NCBI GenBank assembly: GCA_033239125.1
Contig: BSWB01000006.1
Location: forward strand, 116,544,242 to 116,608,241
DNA from: Fagopyrum homotropicum
Lineage: Eukaryota > Streptophyta > Magnoliopsida > Caryophyllales > Polygonaceae
Direction of reading: 5' to 3'
Length of the DNA: 64,000 nucleotides
Each line of letters starts with the position of its first letter. Within the stretch, counting starts at the first letter, position 1. A program made the position numbers and the translations under genes. Below, one piece after another: positions 46,371 to 58,954 of this stretch. The notes below the pieces were generated by a model, which saw only the letters and a list, made by a program, of their open reading frames with translations, made no database searches and was not told the origin of the DNA.

Positions 46371-46558
46371 GTTAGCTACTGCTTCTGTACCGACGAGTTA
46401 GTACTCGGAGGTTGATTGAGTGATTGTGTTTTATGTGACGTGTGCCTAAGTTGATGATTGAGTAGTTGCGTGTTAGAAAATGGAACTTAATGAAACCAGG
46501 TTATACAAAGAAAGTCGTTTGGTTAGATATTTTATTCTAAGTTTCGGGACTAAACTTA

Positions 46559-46575
46559 TTTTAAGGGGGCACTGA
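46559..46575 (+). other. Polypurine tract of F
   Basis: TTTTAAGGGGGCACTGA directly before the 3' LTR. Confidence 0.7.
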
Positions 46576-46590
46576 TGTAATAACCGAAAA

Positions 46591-46622
<32 letters not shown>

Positions 46623-47988
46623 AAATTTTTATTTTCCGTTTAATACGTGATCAAACCGGTTTCCGATCCGCGAACCTTAATCATTAAAAATAAAGAAAAA
46701 CGATATTAAATTCTATCATTTTATGTGACCTTGATTCACATAAAATGATAACTTTTATAATTCCGTAAATAATTCCGTACTTTTAACGGTTCCGGCAATT
46801 AACGAGTATTCTTTCAGCTTTGAGTTTTATTTTATGAGCTGGCCCAATGGACCCAACCCAAAAACAATTACAGCCCAGCCCAACCTATTATCTACCCTAA
46901 CCTTAACCTAATTAACATTTAACCTAATCTAAGCATTCCTAATCCTAATCTAATCGGCAACCTAACTACTACCTTTCCACGTTACTCCTGCGAGATCAGC
47001 AGAGCAGCAACAAACCTGCGCCGGGACTGGACTGAAGACGCCGACCAGTGACGCCGCACCGCTCTCCCTCCACGCCGGACTGTGCACGTCTACGTTGGCC
47101 AACGAAATGGAACCGACCCTCGATCGCAAGACCACCACAGAAAATCGCCCAGGTTGCCGCTAGAGTCGAGGATCCAGGACTAGTGTTGCCGCTGCTGTAG
47201 AGTGACCACAGGGACGGACCTCTCCTGTATCATCGTCGGACTGCCATCTTGCCGCCTGACTTCCGCCAACCGGCCCTGCTGAACGAAGCTCCTCACGACC
47301 AGGCAGCACAGCGACGGTCTATGCTAGCTCCTCGTGTTCTGCAACCTCCAAGTGCCAGCAACGAAGGTAACGTACCTCCTGTCCTCTTCGCCTTTTCCTT
47401 TCCGCAGCCTCGATCGGGAGACGTTCCTCACCTCCCTGGTGACTGTTGCTACGCAGGCTCGGTTTCGATCGACTTCGGCCACAACTCTTCCCTCATAAGC
47501 GTGACGATTGTGCTGGACGGGTAAGTCGGTCTTCATCTGTACAGTGTGTGTATATAAGTATAGAAATAAGCATGTGCAGTGTGTAAATATATATACATAT
47601 GCATAAGCGCAGTGACAGTGTGTGTATATAAGTATAGAAATAAGCATGTGCAGTGTGGAAATATATATACATATGCATAAGCGCAGTGGGTACATAATTA
47701 TAAATATAAGTCAGTGCATCGTGTATGTAGGTATATATATATATATATGCATAAGGGTAGTATATATATAAGTCTATGGATGTATGAATAAGTGCAGAGG
47801 AGTGACATAAGTATAAGTGTATATATTAAGGGTTGAGAGATGAATATAATTATATATGAATAAGCTCAGTGGACATGTATCTATATACATAGATGTATAA
47901 GATTAGATACGTATAAGTTTGTATATAAGTGTAATAGTAGTATGCATATGTAAGTATATATATATAGATATATATTTATAGGTATAAG

Positions 47989-48035
<47 letters not shown>

Positions 48036-49358
48036 AGTATATATATATATATAGGTATAAGTGTAAGACATATATAAGTGTATATATATATATAGGTATA
48101 AGTGTAAGACATATATAAGTGTATATATATGAATAGGTAGAGTGTATATATACATAAGTATATATACATAATTATAAATATACATAGATGGGTACGAGTA
48201 ACGTATAATATACGTACACATGTATGAATAAGAGTAGAGTAACCGGAAAAAGGGATAATGTTGTTCTCTTTGACGAGTGTTTGAGATTTAACCTCATAAT
48301 CTCTAGTAAACTACCCTCGAGAACTAGATCTTGGTTCTTTAGTTCTAAAAGAATATATTGGAAATTAAATGTTAGACTTTTAAGAGTTTTCGGGATCAGG
48401 GGTAAATAGTCTTTTACCTTAAGAGAGTTGTTAAGATGTATTTTCTCTTTATGAGATTATGCCTCTTAGAAGTTTATAACTTCTAAGAGTATGAGATGTG
48501 ACTTTGATACACATGCCTTACTTGACAGGCGTTTGAATACCACGAGTACGGACCGGGTTGAGACTTGATAGAGTGTGATGTGATTCAGGTAAGTCCTTGC
48601 GACTTACTTAGCTGATTTCTGGATATTAGTTGGGTGATAATGGTTGTGTGTGTGCAAAGTGTGTTATAATAAAAATAACAACTTGTTAGGACGACCGTGG
48701 TTATTATGTGTTAAGGCCCAAGTGTATGTATAACGGGCCGTGACATCACTGCCCAGCTCTGCCAGGAGACTGGGAGGTTCTCTATACCCAGACCATACAG
48801 GTACACGGTGAGATGCATCGGATCCACTCCTGATGGGTACACGGGGGCGGAGGCGAGGTTTGGGAATCCCTCGTGTCACAAAATAAGTATCATTAGAGTG
48901 AACGACTTAAATGAAGATAATAAATGGTTTGTTTGAAAGCATGATGTGTGTTTATGATTTTATGTGTGTGTGTGCTATTATTATTTCTCCTAATGTTTAG
49001 ATAACTAGCTAATGGTTGTTTTGTTGTGTTTTTAGTTTTACCGCAGGTTAGAGCAGCAGCTGAGTGATCCGGAAGTAGTGGTCAGCCGGGTCTTCGTACT
49101 TCTTAGAATGGGGTTGGGATGTTTCCTTTGATGTTCTTTCATCTTGTTAAGACAATTAGTATGTTTCGTTGTTTAAGTACTATAGGCTGTTAGACGTTGT
49201 TGCATTCATTCTTTTAAAAATACTATTTTATGAATTTCGGTTTTTCTTATTGTGTCTTGTTGCAAGATCCTAGTAATATTGTTGTCAAACTGAGGTCGGG
49301 ACCCATTGTGAGGTCCTAACCAGTAATGCTCCGAGTTTTGAGAATTCGGGGTGTTACA
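46576..49358 (+). repeat. 3' LTR of F
   Basis: 2783 bp. Compared with the 5' LTR it has a shorter (AT)n and an extra copy of a roughly 43-bp GTATAAGTGTAAGACATATA-type unit near 48056-48120; otherwise about eleven substitutions. Confidence 0.9.
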
Positions 49359-50029
49359 AAATGACGATGGTAGTCTCAGCCCGTTTATCCGGGCAAGGAA
49401 TTTCTTTTTGACTTGGATTTAAGGCCTATGATTTAAGCTTTTCAACACAAGCAATATGGATCTTTTCACCCAGTATAGTCTTTGTTTGATACGACATTGA
49501 TACCGTATTGTCAAGATAGCAGGTTTATTATAAGAGCGGAATTTGTGGGAGCACAAATAAATTACCTGAAATCCATTAAGGAATCATCACTTGATTTTGG
49601 TTTGGATCTCGAATGAAAACAATCTATATTTATAACACATAAACTGAAGTTTACATCATTTTCTAAATCAAAACCAACAATAGAGAGAACTAAACCACTA
49701 GAAGACAAATGTCGACTCAACCACAGCTTCTTCGTGTTGTCGATTTAAAAGACTTGAAATATGAACTTCCTCCATCTTTTTATTTGCTTTACCCTTCAAG
49801 CATAGAAATCAACAAGCTTAAGGCTGAAAAGTTCTCATGACAACTCGAATTTTAGGAGCCTAGAAGCTCGCTGACAAGAATCGGGAGAATATTGGCACAC
49901 AGTAGAGTCGATTCTATGTGTTTGGGGATCGAAAGGAATGAATTGGGGGAGACCTTTGGTTGAAATTAGAGTTGATTCCGTTTTTGAGGTGTTTTGCGGT
50001 TTGGTGGAAGCCATCAAAAGTAGAGACTT
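49359..50029. other. Spacer between F and the TIR unit
   Basis: Starts with the right AAATG duplication of F. No recognised gene; a 60-codon minus frame at 49835-50017 has no visible similarity. Confidence 0.5.
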
Positions 50030-50482
50030 GGGCCCTGTTTAGTCAAGGTTTCTTCTCATCATTTAGTTTCAGTTTCCAAATTTTTTTTTCCAAAAGCGTT
50101 TAGTAACAGTTTCTGCGTTGCAATGAAGGTTTATAGTTGTGGTTAACAAGGGTTTCACATCTCCAATTTCAGAAACTACTCTATGAAGGTTTGGGGAGTT
50201 TCATCGAGAGATTTCTCATTCATGCCCTTCTCATATCTCTCTCATTCACACATCTCCTCCACACTCAGCACTCCTCACACAGCAGTTCGGCGATTCTTCT
50301 CTCAAAAGTGACTGCTAGGATTTGGCGAAAATGGACGACGCCCATGAAAAGCTACCTCGTCAATGGTCTCCAAAGCTACTCCTGAAATCATGTGTTCACT
50401 GAGGTTAGGGTTCTTCTTCTCTTATTAGTACACATCCAAAAGTACTGTTCTTTTTCAAGAACGAGGTAATGGTAGTGATTAT

Positions 50483-50880
50483 GGGCATCTTCTGCCAATT
50501 TTTGTTTCAAATGCTGTTACGTTTTTTAGAAATTATGCAGAGCTTTAAAGAACTTTTACTTTTGAGAAATTTGTGAGTGTTTGGGCATCTTCTGTGAACA
50601 ATTGCTGCTCCAAAGAACTTATTACAGTGGGCATCTTCTGTTTGCATTTTTTTGAAATGTTGTTACTTTTTTGAGAAACTATGTAGGATCTTTAACTGAT
50701 TGAATTTTTGTTTATAGTATACATAAATTAATTGAATTTGATGCTTGTTTTGATTAGGGGAATTGTAGGTATGCATTATATGGACGTGTTCAGCATGGAA
50801 ATTGTTCTCATGTTTGTGTTTAGTTGATAATCTTTGGAATTGTTCTGAAAGTTAAACTCTAAATTACAGTGGGCATCTCC
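50483..50880 (+). repeat. Repeated GGGCATCTTCTG block
   Basis: GGGCATCTTCTG at 50483, 50583 and 50629 and a variant at 50871, with shared surroundings (GTTGTTACTTTTTTGAGAAA, ATTACAGTGGGCATCT), indicate local duplications of about 50 to 150 bp. Confidence 0.7.
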
Positions 50881-52191
50881 TTGTTACTTATATAACTATC
50901 TTGCCTTCTTTCATATAATGAACCATGCTTACTGGTTCTCATGCCTTCTTTCATATGACTATCGAAAAAATCAATATAAAATAAAATGCTCAATCAAGAA
51001 GAACTGAATGTTGTTAAAATGGAACGTGATTAATGAACCATTAACAATTCCATTACATGTGAACTTATAAGGAAGATAATTGCCATTGGTTTTGTAATTC
51101 TACAACCAACTCTGTAGAAGAAAGAGCAGTGCAAATAAATCAGAAATGAGAGTCACTGCTATAATGTGTTCCTTATATGAATTTAATTATACAACTAAAG
51201 TTAAGCTGTTAGGGAACTTTAGTAATATGTGAGAGATCATTAGTTGCTTTCCAAGATGGAAAGATCGAGAAAATGTGATGCAGATCTCATGCCGGTTCAT
51301 CTAAAAACTGATATACATTTTTATTATCACTCACTTCCCTAAAAACTAAGATGTAAATTTACAGATTACAAATTGTAGCTTAGACAGGGCCTATATGATA
51401 TTTAAGAACAACATATAGCTTAAAGTAATCCTCGCCGAGTTTAATATTCATCTACAAGTACGCCCATATGACCTCTATTTTACTAAAATCTACTAAGAAT
51501 TTACTCAATCGAGAAAGGGAAAAAAATCCTATATAGTACTATCTTAATACTTGTTGATGGATTAGACATACTTGTCTTTTGTGTTTATTATTTTAGCTTC
51601 GTTAAATATTATAGCATAACTCTTGTGTAATATTGACACATTTCATAAAATAATCCTCAATACTGATAGATTTTTTCAGTTTTAGGGGTTAGTATTAATG
51701 ATGTGCTTTCTTCTTTATTATATCTATTAATAAAATATGTAATATAAAAATGTAGTGATAAGGTTATGGTTACCCGTGGTTTCTGCGTACACTTGTGTCC
51801 ATTTACATATTGGAGTTGATCCAATACTATAAAAACTTTTTTTTGAGTTTTTAACAAACTTGTGTGAATTGGGTAAACTTGCTTCAACCTTTTTGCTAAA
51901 GCTTTATTAGAACTTATTTACACTAACCTTTGTATATGTTATTGTTGATCACAAGGGCACCTAAGCTCCATATGGTCGAGGAGGCAGGGAAGTTGATAGA
52001 GAAGCCTATATGGGATGTAAAATCACCTACAAAATATGATTGGGTTTGAGACTCTAACTCACCTTTTGTGCAGAAACTTCCTCAGGTAATGAGCTCCTCA
52101 AGCGTATGTGGTGTTATATTCTTCGGTTTGGATTGCATAATGACGACTTTTTTGTGATGTGTAGAATTCAACAGTCAAAGAAGGGACAACT

Positions 52192-52476
52192 ATGTACCAT
52201 GGGCAATCAAGTGGGTCTGTGAGGATGTATGAAAACTGTGAACATGCAGTACGCTTGGTAGCTATCAATAAGCGTCAGGAGATAAAGATCGATGCCCTTG
52301 AAACCTTCAACAATGCCTTGGTTGACCAAGTTGCAGATATTACTACCAAGTATTGCATCCTCGGTGTTAAGCATTCAGCTTCAAAGGCCCTTAACAAGAG
52401 ACTGATATGCGTCTTAGTTTGTATTATCTTGATTGTCTTCATGTATTTGGTGTTTGATTATATGTGTAAGGGTTAG
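52192..52476 (+). CDS. Unrecognised 94-codon frame with C-terminal membrane segment
   Basis: I do not recognise this protein. Residues 30-60 look helical and polar (EIKIDALETFNNALVDQ). Residues about 70-91 are a hydrophobic segment (LICVLVCIILIVFMYLVF), so a tail-anchored product is possible. A plausible upstream exon at about 51957-52095 (PKLHMVEEAGKLIEKPIWDV, with an internal TGA) ends CCTCAG|GTAATG, and an acceptor TGTGTAG lies at about 52164, so this may be the last exon of a decayed gene. It lies in the TIR-bounded unit. Confidence 0.3.
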   Translation: MYHGQSSGSVRMYENCEHAVRLVAINKRQEIKIDALETFNNALVDQVADITTKYCILGVKHSASKALNKRLICVLVCIILIVFMYLVFDYMCKG

Positions 52477-53656
52477 AATTAACTTGTAATGGTTAGGTAT
52501 TAACAATACTGATCGTTTTGCTTATGTGATGTTTGTAATGCGGCAATATGTAAGGGATTGTAGTGTCTGCCGACTCCGGTTATGTACCAACCTTAGGATA
52601 GTTCCTTATTTTGTATTTTGCTGACTATTGTAATATTTCTATTAGGTAAAACACTTGGTGGGTATGTTGTTGTATTTTGCTGAATATTGTAATATTTCTA
52701 CTTATCTTCTTGTTGTGAATGATTTCCCATGCCTCAACTTTAGTTCCAATAACAAAGGTAGCTCAGCAACGTTATAACTACCTCTCTATTTTGAATTTTG
52801 TAGGCTTAAAGTGTTACAGTTGCCTATGTTCTCTTATAATCATGGTAGCCTGTAAATGGAATTGAGTATGTATACAATTCATTTGATATCATTGGTTGCA
52901 GGATTCTTCATACTTGTTATGTTTTTACTACTTTGATCATTAAGTATGTATACAACTCCTTTGAAGGCTGAAAGTTCCTACTGAAAATTTGTTGTCATTG
53001 GTATATTTTACAAATGGTGATGATTTTTAATTACTTTTGACCCTCCTCTGATTCTTCTTGCAAATGGTTATGGTTACTTTTGTTGGGTTGTAGTTACAAG
53101 GCCTCTATTGGAGTTCCAATTGATATGGATAGGGAAATAAATATGTCTTGTGTTTTCCGGAGAGTGAATTCATGTGTGGATGAAACTTTTCTTTGTTGGG
53201 TTGGATTGTTTTGAAAAGTTGATGGTGGTTAGTCAAAGGCAGTGATTAATTTAGACATTGCAAATTAGAGCAATGAAAGGAGGAGAGTTTATAGTCAAGT
53301 GGAACATGTGGTTGGTTCTGCAATTTGACATTAATGGGGCCTTGATCTGCATCTCTATCCCCCTCTAGCATTAACTATGAAGGTCAGTGGTAAATATTTT
53401 GTGTTGTTATTGTTCTGTCAAATTTTTTGATTGGTGTTATTGGCATTAATGTGGTTGGTGATGAGTACCACTAACATTTTAATACTTGCTAACGCAACAC
53501 AATTATAAATCCCTGGCAGAAGGTAGAAGGGATCAGCAGAGACGATTTCAGGATGCTAAATTGGTCCTCTGGGAATGAACTGTGTAAACAAGGCTGCAAG
53601 AACTCCATCTAAACATGTTGCACACCTACCATGCACACACATATGTGTAACTAGAC

Positions 53657-53944
53657 ATGTCATTATGTCAATCAACTCAAGCTTTAGTAGTGATGGATTA
53701 TTTTGCTTTTTTTGATATATTTTATGATTGTTGTGATGCAGTCAGAATACTGACCGAGTTCCTTCCTAGTACTTTTCTTGCGTCTTTAGAGAAGAATAAG
53801 TCCAAGAAGAAGATAAAGATTGTTGGAGATATCCCATTCATTTCCGCTTCCTCCAAATTGAAGGAATTAGGCTTACCTAATTACCTAAGCTATTTCTACC
53901 ACTATTTATTTATAATAATATCTTTTATTTTTAGTTGTTTTTAA
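53657..53944 (+). other. Weak 95-codon open stretch
   Basis: Open from ATG to stop with a Lys-rich middle (EKNKSKKKIKIVGDIPF) and a hydrophobic C-terminus. No known family and no codon-use support; it may be chance in AT-rich DNA. Confidence 0.15.
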
Positions 53945-54099
53945 TAAATAAAAAAACAGTGATCGTAAGAAACTTCTCTTGAAATATTAAATTACTTGGT
54001 TTCTATTTCCCATGTTCAACCAAACGAGCCCTAATTGAATCTATATATTGATGTTTACTGTGAGGCACTACATGATCTAGTTGTCATATTGCCTTCCAG

Positions 54100-54177
54100 G
54101 TTCAAGGTGGTGGAAATGTTGGAAATGCCTTGACATGTGCAGCTCGTTTGGGTTTGCGTCCAAGAATTATTTCTAAG
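54100..54177 (+). CDS. Exon of a pfkB-family sugar kinase
   Basis: A 26-codon exon between acceptor CTTCCAG and a GT donor, reading VQGGGNVGNALTCAARLGL then RPRIISK. This is the substrate-side GGG-x-GNA block of ribokinase/pfkB-family carbohydrate kinases, and the wording is that of a conserved plant member. The family phosphorylates sugars or nucleosides with ATP; the substrate here cannot be told. The upstream exons are not found; the 50030-54031 unit lies where the preceding intron would be. Confidence 0.7.
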
Positions 54178-54282
54178 GTCGTTTCTTTTTTGCTGTCTTT
54201 TCTTATTTTACTTGCTTGCAGGTTAATTTAACCAAATTGAATCTGATAAGCTAACTTAAAATCTAAACCTTAACGTTATTAG

Positions 54283-54357
54283 GCTGTTGATAATTCTCAA
54301 GGTACAAGCATTTTGGAGGAGCTAGAAGTTGACGGTGTAGATACTTCATATATAGTG
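54283..54357 (+). CDS. Next exon of the pfkB-family kinase
   Basis: A 25-codon exon after acceptor ATTAG and before a GTTAGC donor, reading AVDNSQGTSILEELEVDGV then DTSYIV. Frame and phase continue from the exon at 54100-54177. Later exons, including the ATP-binding DTxGAGD block, are not present before the Mutator-like element begins near 54745. The gene is therefore a fragment or is split by a large intronic insertion. Confidence 0.7.
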
Positions 54358-54744
54358 GTTAGCTTTCTGAATTAATGATCTGCAACTTTTCTTTCTCTAT
54401 CATTTTGTACAATTGTTTTCGGTTCATCAGAATTGTTGATTTGGCTGCTGAATCAATTAGTATCAAACCCGATTTGAATTGAAAGTCCGTGTTCTAATAT
54501 TGTTTACAGGTTTTCACCATGGGTATACTTATGTATTACCAAATCACACTAGGAGGCTCTATATCTATCATCTTAATATATTTATACCACTGCTTATACA
54601 GTCATTTTTTTGGTAAACCAAACTATTAAACTTGGATTTCAGTATGTTGATAAAATTCCCCTATACAATACTTTTTTATCAGTATTAAGTGAGTTTTAAT
54701 TTTTAGCTGAATTTTAATAGGGTAAAATGGGGTAGTGGTGTTTT
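54358..54744 (+). other. Intron-like remainder of the pfkB gene
   Basis: AT-rich, non-coding; no further kinase exon seen before the Mutator-like element. Confidence 0.5.
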
Positions 54745-55049
54745 GTTTCAATGAGCATATTAAGGGCCCCAATTTAATATTGTGTACAAAATAAGCCCCT
54801 TCATTATATACAAAAAAAATTTATTAAAATTAGAAAAATCAATTAAGGAAATAAGGATATTTCTCTCTCTAATTGTACGATATATTCTGCGGCGTTATTA
54901 TAGGGAAGTATCTCATAGGTTCTTCATCTGCATCGTCTCCCTCACGGCGTCACACGAACAACAGCCACAATATATTCGTCTCCGTCTCCAAACAAGTTTC
55001 TTTTGGGTTTCGTTCAATACAATTGCAGTATTTCGGAAACATTAAGCAT

Positions 55050-55400
55050 GTTTATCTGCTTGGGTACAAAATCATCTAAGTATACTGTTTTTTATCTATC
55101 ATTTTTTTTCCGTATTTGGTTCCTGGTAAGTCTATGTTTCTCCTGTCTAACCTTCTTCGGACGCTCTTCTCGATAACTCCCATGATTTGTGTACATAATT
55201 GAAAATGAAGCATCGTTGTGTTAAATGATGATCCTTGTATTTTGGAAACAATAAGCATGTTTATCTGATTGGGTACATAATCATCCACGCTATACCTTCC
55301 ATGATTTTTGTACATAATTGATACTGAAGCATCGTTGTGTTAAATGATCATCATTGTATTGTGTGTATATGTACATAATGGATTATGAAGCATCGTTGTA
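55050..55400 (+). repeat. Direct repeats upstream of mudrA
   Basis: AAGCATGTTTATCTG-GGGTACA-AATCATC at about 55045 and 55254, and GAAGCATCGTTGT at 55207, 55326 and 55387, each preceded by TGTACATAAT. This is a 5' leader region built of short duplications. Confidence 0.6.
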
Positions 55401-55523
55401 TCTGGACATGATTATACTAGGATATGTTATGTACATATGTATGACTTCTTAATTTACTTGTGTATATGTACTTATGTATGACTTCTTATTTTCCTTGTGT
55501 ATTAGTCAGTTTGTGTACATCTG

Positions 55524-58056
55524 ATGTCGAGTGTTTTCATAACATTATATTGCGGGGGGAAATGGGAATTGTTGAAAGATGTATGGACCTACAGTAGAGA
55601 TGTGAAAAGCAAGCCCATGGTCGTTGATTTATCTTGCACTTTTGTTGATTTGAGGAATGATATTGCACGCCAATTTGAAATATCTCAATCAGAATCCGTT
55701 TTGGACCTGTCCTACAAGAATCCTTTCAATCCAGGACTACAACCATTTCAACTTACAACAAGAGATGATTTGGATACATTTATCTGGATAAATGAACTGC
55801 CGGATTTTAAGTGGAGTATTCCTTTGTGTATAACCACTTTTGAAGAACATAATCATACTGGTGGGGAGTTAGTAGTTGTACCTGATTTACATGAAGAGCT
55901 TAACTGCTTGAGAACTTCTACGGAATGTCTTGACAACGGGCTGTCACAAATTGATTTGTGTACACATATGTCAAGTGTGTTAGACAACGATCATGTAGAT
56001 GATACGTGGAGTGAATCAATTGCACTAGTTCGTCAAAGTCAATCTTATGTGCCTGTTGGAAACGATTATGAATTTGTTGGGAAAACATATCGTACAAAAA
56101 CCGAGCTGAAGAATGCATTGTGTCTACATTCTATATCGGAATGTTCACAGTATAAAATTGTTAAGTCAAAGAGGAAGGCTGTCACTGCAATATGTATTGA
56201 TGAAGCATGCAAATGAAGAGTTCGTTTCAATATGCTTGGTGAATCAAGTATATTTACAACAACAAAGTTTGTCTCTACACACACATGTTCGTATCAATTG
56301 AGGCGAAAAGGTAACAAGGGTGCTTCCTACCACGTCATAGCAGAGAAAGTGAAATTAATGTATGTTACTTTACTTTTCTATACAATACTGTTATGTAAAT
56401 ATCTTGTGTATGTACATATCTTGTGTAATTCGTGCATTATGTAGGTACGCCAACTCCAAAAAACTACCATCGGTAAATCAGATAGTAACAACAATGAAAA
56501 GTTTACACCGTATTGATGCTAGTTATTGGAAGTGCTGGAAGACCCAAGAAGAAGTGAAGGACATGATTAGAGGAACTTTTGAGGATAATTACAACTTAAT
56601 CCCTTCCTATTTGTATATGCTGGAGGAAGCCAATGAAGGATCATATGTTGGACTTATAGTTGACGAATATAATCGTTTCAAGTATGTATTTGTAGCATTC
56701 GGTCAGTCAATACGAGGGTTTAAATCGATGAGGAAGGTACATATTCTTAAACCATATAATATCATCTTGTGTTCTATTGTTCATTTATGTAGGTAGATTA
56801 TGTACAAGTGCAATATGTTGTAGGTTATCACAGTAGACGGAACACATCTTAGTGGGAAGTACGGGGGAGTATTGCTTGTTGCAACTGCCCAAGATGCAAA
56901 TCAACAGATATATCCCATGGCATTTGGCATTGTTGATAGTGAGAATGATGCGTCGTGAGAGTTTTTTTTGCAAAATCTGGAACGCATCGTGCCGGACAGT
57001 GACGACCTTGTGTTTGTATCAGATAGACATAATTCAATCAAGAAAGGTATATCGTCTTCCTATAAAAAAGCATTTCATGCATACTGTATTTGACACCTTA
57101 AAGGGAATCTCAGAAAGAGGACAAGATCCAACCGAATACTGCAGTTGTTCATTGATGGAGCCATGAGATGTAAGGAATCTGAGTGCATGCCAATACTTAG
57201 GCAGATTAATTTGGTATGTTATGTACATAATGCCTCTTATGTTACCCTTATTCGTATACATAATGCTTTGCATGGCGACATTGCCTGTATTTGTGTGCAT
57301 TAAAGCTGATTTTCATACACAGAAAAGCCAATAGTTGGATCTCTGCTACATGAGATAGGGCTGTCAATATGGGCACGGTCATTATTGCCGGCAAAACGGT
57401 ACAATATCATGACAAGTAACAACGCCGAGTGTGTTAACGCATTGATGAAAGAGGGGAGGGAATATCCAGTTTTAGCGTTGCTTGATGAGATTAGACAATT
57501 CATGTCGCGATGGTTTGCCGAGCGTCGACAAAGGTCTCAATCTTGTGTAGAGGTTTCCACACTAAAAATTGAAGCGATCATCCAGAAAAGATTCAACGAT
57601 TCTGCCTCTTACTTTGTGTATGTCCTTGATGCGGATAGAATGGAGTTTGAAGTGAAACGGGGTGACGAGCATGTAATCGTTTGTTTGCAAACAAAGTCTT
57701 GTGAATGCAAGGAGTTTGATGTGGAAGAAATACCGTGCATACATGCTATAGCTGCATCAAAACATCTTGGTATGAGTCCTTCTTATCTCATTAGTATGTA
57801 TTACTCTACTGAAAATTGGAGGGCTGCATATTCGGAGATAATTTATCCAGTACAGAACAAGTCGGAATGGAATATCCCGACATGCATATCGGAAATGAAA
57901 TGTGATCCTCCAATAAGGCGTAAACGGTGTGGAAGATTGCCTAAAGCAAGAATACGGGCCTCGTGGGAACCAAAGAGTAAGCGGAGATGTGGTTGTTTTG
58001 GATTTAGTGTACACACGAAGAAGACTTGTCTAAATCAACCAAAGAAGGCAATGTGA
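55524..58056 (+). pseudogene. MudrA-type transposase of a Mutator-like element
   Basis: Cuts and inserts the element. Four exons fit well: 55524-56359, 56445-56736, 56824-57213, 57328-58056 (749 codons with stop). Domains: N-terminal PB1-like region (MSSVFITLYCGGKWELL, about residues 1-110); MuDR DNA-binding region (VGKTYRTKTELKNAL to STHTCSYQLRRKG); catalytic core with VDGTHLSGKYGG (Asp codon 56836-56838), FVSDRHNSI (57022-57024) and MTSNNAECVNAL (Glu 57427-57429); SWIM zinc finger CxCx9CxH (57700-57744); a C-terminal CxCx5Hx4C, off the canonical CX2CX4HX4C knuckle. Three in-frame TGA codons, at 56214-56216, 56956-56958 and 57091-57093, stand where the family has Trp, so the copy should be inactive. 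Several normal TGG codons remain. Confidence 0.85.
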
Positions 58057-58954
58057 TACATAATTTAGTTAATTATATGCTTTATGTACGAAGAAAAATT
58101 GTGTAGTTCTGAATAAATGGTTTTTGTCTTATGTACAAACATCACATCCTGGTATCCTATTTTATTAAATATTTGAATATTATCAAAATTCTTATATTGG
58201 ATATAAACAGTTCTTTAAATATCATGTACAAAATGTTAAAACATATTATGTAGTTCGAATATGGGTGTGTACTTCTCATTAAGAAGTCAAACGAGAAATA
58301 CACATTCTGTTTGTGATTTGTTCGTTAGACTTCTTAATCGAGAAGTACACAAGTTTGTACACAAACGCCCTATATTGTGTATTATTAATATTTATAAATT
58401 GTATGTACATTAGATAGGTTTGTGTACTAATATATCTCAGTATAAAGTAATACAGCATGTGTATTTCTCATTAATAAGTCACACGAAAACATGACATTCT
58501 GCTTGTGTACTATAATATCATGTACACACGCCCTAAATTGTGCATTATTACATGTTATGTACATTTTTGTTTTTGTGTGGTTGTGTATTAGGACATGTTA
58601 TGTACATTTTTTTTCTCTTGTGTTTGTGTACTGTGACATGTTATGGACATGTTATGTACGTTTCTGTTTCTAATTACTAGGACATGTTATACTAGGATAT
58701 GTTATGTACATATCTGTTTCTAAATACACCATAATGATAAAAATGTCTGATTGAAGTAACACGAAGACGTGATAAAACTGTCCCCCTTAATGAATATGTT
58801 TGTAAGGACGACATAATAATTGAAATGTGTACTTCACGAATCAACATAACATAACATGAAAAAAATGTCCGCATTAATGAATCTGTTACACAAGAAAACA
58901 AAAGTAAATTGTCTTGGAATGTGTTCAACTCTCATCAACCCAATCTGGTCATCC
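58057..58954. other. Spacer between the convergent MULE genes
   Basis: AT-rich, with many TGTACAT and TTATGTACAT motifs and repeated ATTAAGAAGTCA/CACGA patches. No gene seen. Confidence 0.6.

Larger units (their letters stand above)
39887..49358 (+). mobile_element. Element F: non-autonomous chromovirus-derived LTR element
   Basis: LTRs 39887-42666 and 46576-49358 (TGTAATAACC...GGTGTTACA), 5-bp target duplication AAATG, initiator tRNA-Met primer site right after the 5' LTR, and a purine tract before the 3' LTR. The 3909-bp interior has no long frame. Its last kilobase shows relics of a Tekay/Del-like chromovirus pol. The LTRs differ by about eleven substitutions outside simple repeats (about 0.4 percent). 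This looks like a large retrotransposon derivative moved by proteins of a relative. Confidence 0.85.
50030..54031. mobile_element. Possible Harbinger/hAT-like unit with degenerate ends
   Basis: The left end GGGCCCTGTTTAGTCAAGG and the reverse complement of the right end, GGGCTCGTTTGGTTGAAC, resemble each other and common plant TIRs. Flanks do not give a clear target duplication (CTT against TAA), and no transposase was recognised. It contains a repeated GGGCATCT patch (50483-50880) and two open stretches described separately. The right end abuts the pfkB intron. Confidence 0.35.
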
